Shown here one piece after another: positions 61,962-64,000 of a stretch of 64,000 nucleotides of DNA. The translations under genes and the position numbers were made by a program. A model generated the notes under the pieces. It was not told the origin of the DNA, did no database searches, and worked only from the letters and a program-made list of their open reading frames with translations. Location: positions 3,850,265 through 3,914,264 of the forward strand of contig NZ_KB911581.1 in NCBI RefSeq assembly GCF_000383595.1, written 5' to 3'. The DNA comes from Streptomyces bottropensis ATCC 25435 (lineage in GTDB: Bacteria > Actinomycetota > Actinomycetes > Streptomycetales > Streptomycetaceae). How positions within the stretch are numbered: position 1 is the stretch's first letter; each line of letters opens with the position of its first letter.

Positions 61962-62507
61962 TCAGCCCTCCGCCGCCGCCCGCAGCCGCCCGAACTCTTC
62001 CGCCATCGTCGCCGCCGTCCAATGCGCGTTCAGCCCGCTGGGGTTGGGCAGCACCCACACGCGCGAGGTCCCGATCGTCCGCTCCTGCGGGCCGACGGCG
62101 GCCTTGCGGTCGCCGAAGGCGGCCCGGTAGGCGCTCACCCCGACCACCGCGAGCCAGCGCGGCCGGAGCCGTTCCACCTTGGCGGTCAGCAGACGCCCGC
62201 CCTCGACGTACTCCTGCGCCGTCAGCTCGTCGGCGCGTGCCGTCGCCCGCGCGACGACGTTGGTGATGCCGAGCCCGTACGACGGCAGTTCGCCCTGCTC
62301 GGACGGCTTCAGGAGGCGGGGCGTGAAGCCGGACAGATGCAGTACGGGCCAGAAACGGTTGCCGGGGCGGGCGAAGTGATGGCCCGAAGCGGCCGTCATC
62401 AGCCCCGGGTTGATGCCGCAGAAAAGGACCCGGAGGCCGTCCGCGGTGACATCCGGCACCAACCGGTCGCGGGCGGCCTCCAGTTCGGCCTGGGTGTAGC
62501 GGGTCAG
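61962..62507 (-). CDS. mug: G/U mismatch-specific DNA glycosylase (Mug)
   Basis: Removes uracil (and ethenocytosine) from G:U mispairs. FCGINPGLMTAASGHHFARPGNRFW at the N-terminus carries the NPG motif with the catalytic Asn, and NPSGLNAHW is the C-terminal wedge motif of the family. Codons upstream of the TTG at 62462 continue family-like sequence (TRYTQAELEAARDR) to a CTG at 62507 that overlaps the purB stop (CTGA). I use that CTG as probable start, giving 181 residues; the standard-start alternative TTG 62462 gives 166. Translationally coupled behind purB. Confidence 0.85.
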   Translation of the reverse strand: MTRYTQAELEAARDRLVPDVTADGLRVLFCGINPGLMTAASGHHFARPGNRFWPVLHLSGFTPRLLKPSEQGELPSYGLGITNVVARATARADELTAQEYVEGGRLLTAKVERLRPRWLAVVGVSAYRAAFGDRKAAVGPQERTIGTSRVWVLPNPSGLNAHWTAATMAEEFGRLRAAAEG

Positions 62508-63946
62508 AGGATCGCCCCCGGCGTGTAACCGGCGGCCTCCGGACGCTGCTTCACGATCTCCTCGATACGGCCGACGACGACGGCGACCTGGTCGGCGGCG
62601 GCGCCCGTGAAGGAGAGCTTGTCGGCCATGAGCGCGTCCAGTTGGGCACGGTCCAGCGGGATGCGGTCGTCGGCGGCGAGCTTGTCGAGGAGTTCGTTGC
62701 GCTCGGCACCCTGCTCGCGCATGGCGAGCGCGGAGGCGACGGCGTTCTCCTTGATGGCCTCGTGCGCGACCTCGCGGCCGACACCCGCGCGCACCGCGCC
62801 CATCAGCACCTTGGTCGTGGCGAGGAAGGGCAGGTAGCGGTCCAGCTCACGGGCGACGACGGCCGGGAAGGCGCCGAACTCGTCGAGGACGGTCAGGAAC
62901 GTCTCCAGCAGGCCGTCCAGCGCGAAGAAGGCGTCCGGCAGCGCGACCCGGCGGACCACCGAGCAGGACACGTCGCCCTCGTTCCACTGGTCGCCCGCCA
63001 GCTCGCCGGTCATCGAGGCGTAGCCGCGCAGGATGACCATGAGGCCGTTGACGCGCTCGCAGGAGCGGGTGTTCATCTTGTGCGGCATGGCGGAGGAGCC
63101 GACCTGGCCCGGCTTGAAGCCCTCGGTCACCAGCTCGTGCCCGGCCATCAGCCGGATCGTCTTCGCCAGCGAGGACGGCGCCGCCGCCACCTGCACCAGC
63201 GCGGTCACCACGTCGTAGTCCAGCGAGCGCGGGTAGACCTGGCCGACCGAGGTGAACGCCTGTGCGAAGCCGAGGTGCCCGGCGATCCGGTCCTCCAGCT
63301 CCGCCAGCTTGGCCGCGTCGCCGCCCAGCAGGTCCAGCATGTCCTGGGCCGTGCCCACCGGGCCCTTGATGCCGCGCAGCGGGTAGCGGCCGAGCAGCTC
63401 CTCGACCCGGCCGTACGCCACGAGCAGCTCGTCGGCGGCGGTCGCGAACCGCTTGCCGAGGGTGGTGGCCTGCGCGGCCACGTTGTGCGAGCGGCCGGCC
63501 ATGACCAGCTCGCCGTACTCACCGGCCAGCTTGCCGAGCCGGGCCAGCACGGCCACCGTACGGTCGCGCACCAGCTCCAGGGAGAGCCGGATCTGCAGCT
63601 GCTCGACGTTCTCGGTGAGGTCGCGGGAGGTCATGCCCTTGTGGACGTGCTCGTGCCCGGCGAGGTCGTTGAACTCCTCGATCCGCGCCTTCACGTCGTG
63701 CCGCGTGACCTTCTCGCGCTCCGCGACGGAGGCCAGGTCGACGGTGTCGAGAACCCGCTCGTAGTCGGCGAGGGCCGCCTCCGGCACCTCGATACCGAGG
63801 TCCTTCTGCGCCCGGAGCACGGCCAGCCAGAGCTGCCGCTCGAGCCTCACCTTCTGCTCGGGCGACCAGAGCGTGGCGAGCTCGGCGGAGGCGTAGCGTC
63901 CGGCGAGGACGTTGGGGATGCGGGGCTTGGCTGGCGCGGAAGTCAC
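62504..63946 (-). CDS. purB: Adenylosuccinate lyase
   Basis: A 480-residue fumarase/aspartase-superfamily enzyme that cleaves adenylosuccinate to AMP and SAICAR to AICAR in purine synthesis. The signature GSSAMPHKMNTRSCERV holds the flexible catalytic Ser loop; TSRDLTENVEQLQ and MAGRSHNVAAQATTLGKR contain the conserved substrate-binding residues and the catalytic His. GTG 63946 lies 8 bases after a TAGAAT -10 box (leaderless). Its stop overlaps the mug start. Confidence 0.95.
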   Translation of the reverse strand: MTSAPAKPRIPNVLAGRYASAELATLWSPEQKVRLERQLWLAVLRAQKDLGIEVPEAALADYERVLDTVDLASVAEREKVTRHDVKARIEEFNDLAGHEHVHKGMTSRDLTENVEQLQIRLSLELVRDRTVAVLARLGKLAGEYGELVMAGRSHNVAAQATTLGKRFATAADELLVAYGRVEELLGRYPLRGIKGPVGTAQDMLDLLGGDAAKLAELEDRIAGHLGFAQAFTSVGQVYPRSLDYDVVTALVQVAAAPSSLAKTIRLMAGHELVTEGFKPGQVGSSAMPHKMNTRSCERVNGLMVILRGYASMTGELAGDQWNEGDVSCSVVRRVALPDAFFALDGLLETFLTVLDEFGAFPAVVARELDRYLPFLATTKVLMGAVRAGVGREVAHEAIKENAVASALAMREQGAERNELLDKLAADDRIPLDRAQLDALMADKLSFTGAAADQVAVVVGRIEEIVKQRPEAAGYTPGAIL

Positions 63947-63954
63947 GTGTACGG

Positions 63955-63960
63955 ATTCTA
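63955..63960 (-). promoter_or_regulatory. -10 box for leaderless purB
   Basis: TAGAAT read on the minus strand (complement of 63955-63960), 8 bases before the GTG start of purB, with no ribosome site between. A -35 box is not evident in the bases present. Confidence 0.6.
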
Positions 63961-64000
63961 CTGGCGATTCGTGCAGGTGGGCGCCGAGGGTCTCTTCGGA

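Overview
The window is about 72% GC, its genes prefer G or C at third codon positions, and GTG/TTG starts and leaderless starts are common. The gene set (tuf3-like EF-Tu, a second-type lnt, SWIM/DUF6493, DUF885, ECF41-type sigma, ROK and GntR regulators) points to a Streptomyces chromosome. From memory the order lnt ... tuf3 ... sbcDC ... purB resembles the SCO1336-SCO1254 interval of S. coelicolor; this was not checked by alignment.

Layout. 1-2130: end of lnt and a SnoaL-like gene. 2130-6410: an accessory locus. A DUF4291 gene is split into an N-terminal part (2417-2584) and a C-terminal part (5962-6408). Between them lies a 3377-bp insert carrying three single-gene units (a GNAT-AAA+ fusion, a second and intact DUF4291 gene in reverse orientation, and a DUF3885-like gene). 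The units are separated by two copies of a ~50-bp imperfect palindrome, and the two outer junctions each hold one half of the same palindrome. Joining the codons around the insert restores an in-frame DUF4291 gene. No recombinase is visible in the window. This is the most unusual thing here.

6.4-16 kb: envelope genes (a DUF6585-like membrane protein, a penicillin-binding-type serine hydrolase, an expansin-like protein, uppP), a small-protein/P-loop kinase pair, and a three-gene carbohydrate operon (Gfo/Idh/MocA, DUF6807, cupin) behind a promoter with a LacI-type operator. 16-28 kb: HxlR/thiolase divergent pair, TVP38, tuf3, spermidine-synthase-like, MFS, secreted-type membrane protein, thioesterase, DedA, gamma carbonic anhydrase, acyltransferase, XRE-cupin, YbaK. 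28-36 kb: FMN reductase and TetR sharing twin operators, a MoxR-VWA pair, VOC, universal stress protein with a nine-copy repeat, CoA-binding protein, and a CysRS-like protein coupled to SixA.

36.2-38.7 kb: a second accessory patch with an Imm-5-like gene, an IS110 transposase and two tandem ~100-bp structured repeats. 38.7-50.6 kb: YigZ, SbcD and SbcC (linked by a 46-codon ORF coupled at both ends), an Lrp/AsnC regulator next to rhodanese, Imm21, DUF885 peptidase, and an Lrp/AsnC regulator facing a PLP trans-sulfuration enzyme. 50.6-64 kb: ACT-GNAT protein, DUF6493 and SWIM genes (coupled), PhoD with an upstream PHO box, alpha/beta hydrolase facing an ECF sigma factor, GntR with a dre-like operator, ROK regulator, a mismatch glycosylase overlapping purB, and purB.

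No rRNA, tRNA or CRISPR array was seen. All family calls are from reading translated sequence and motifs; no database search was run.
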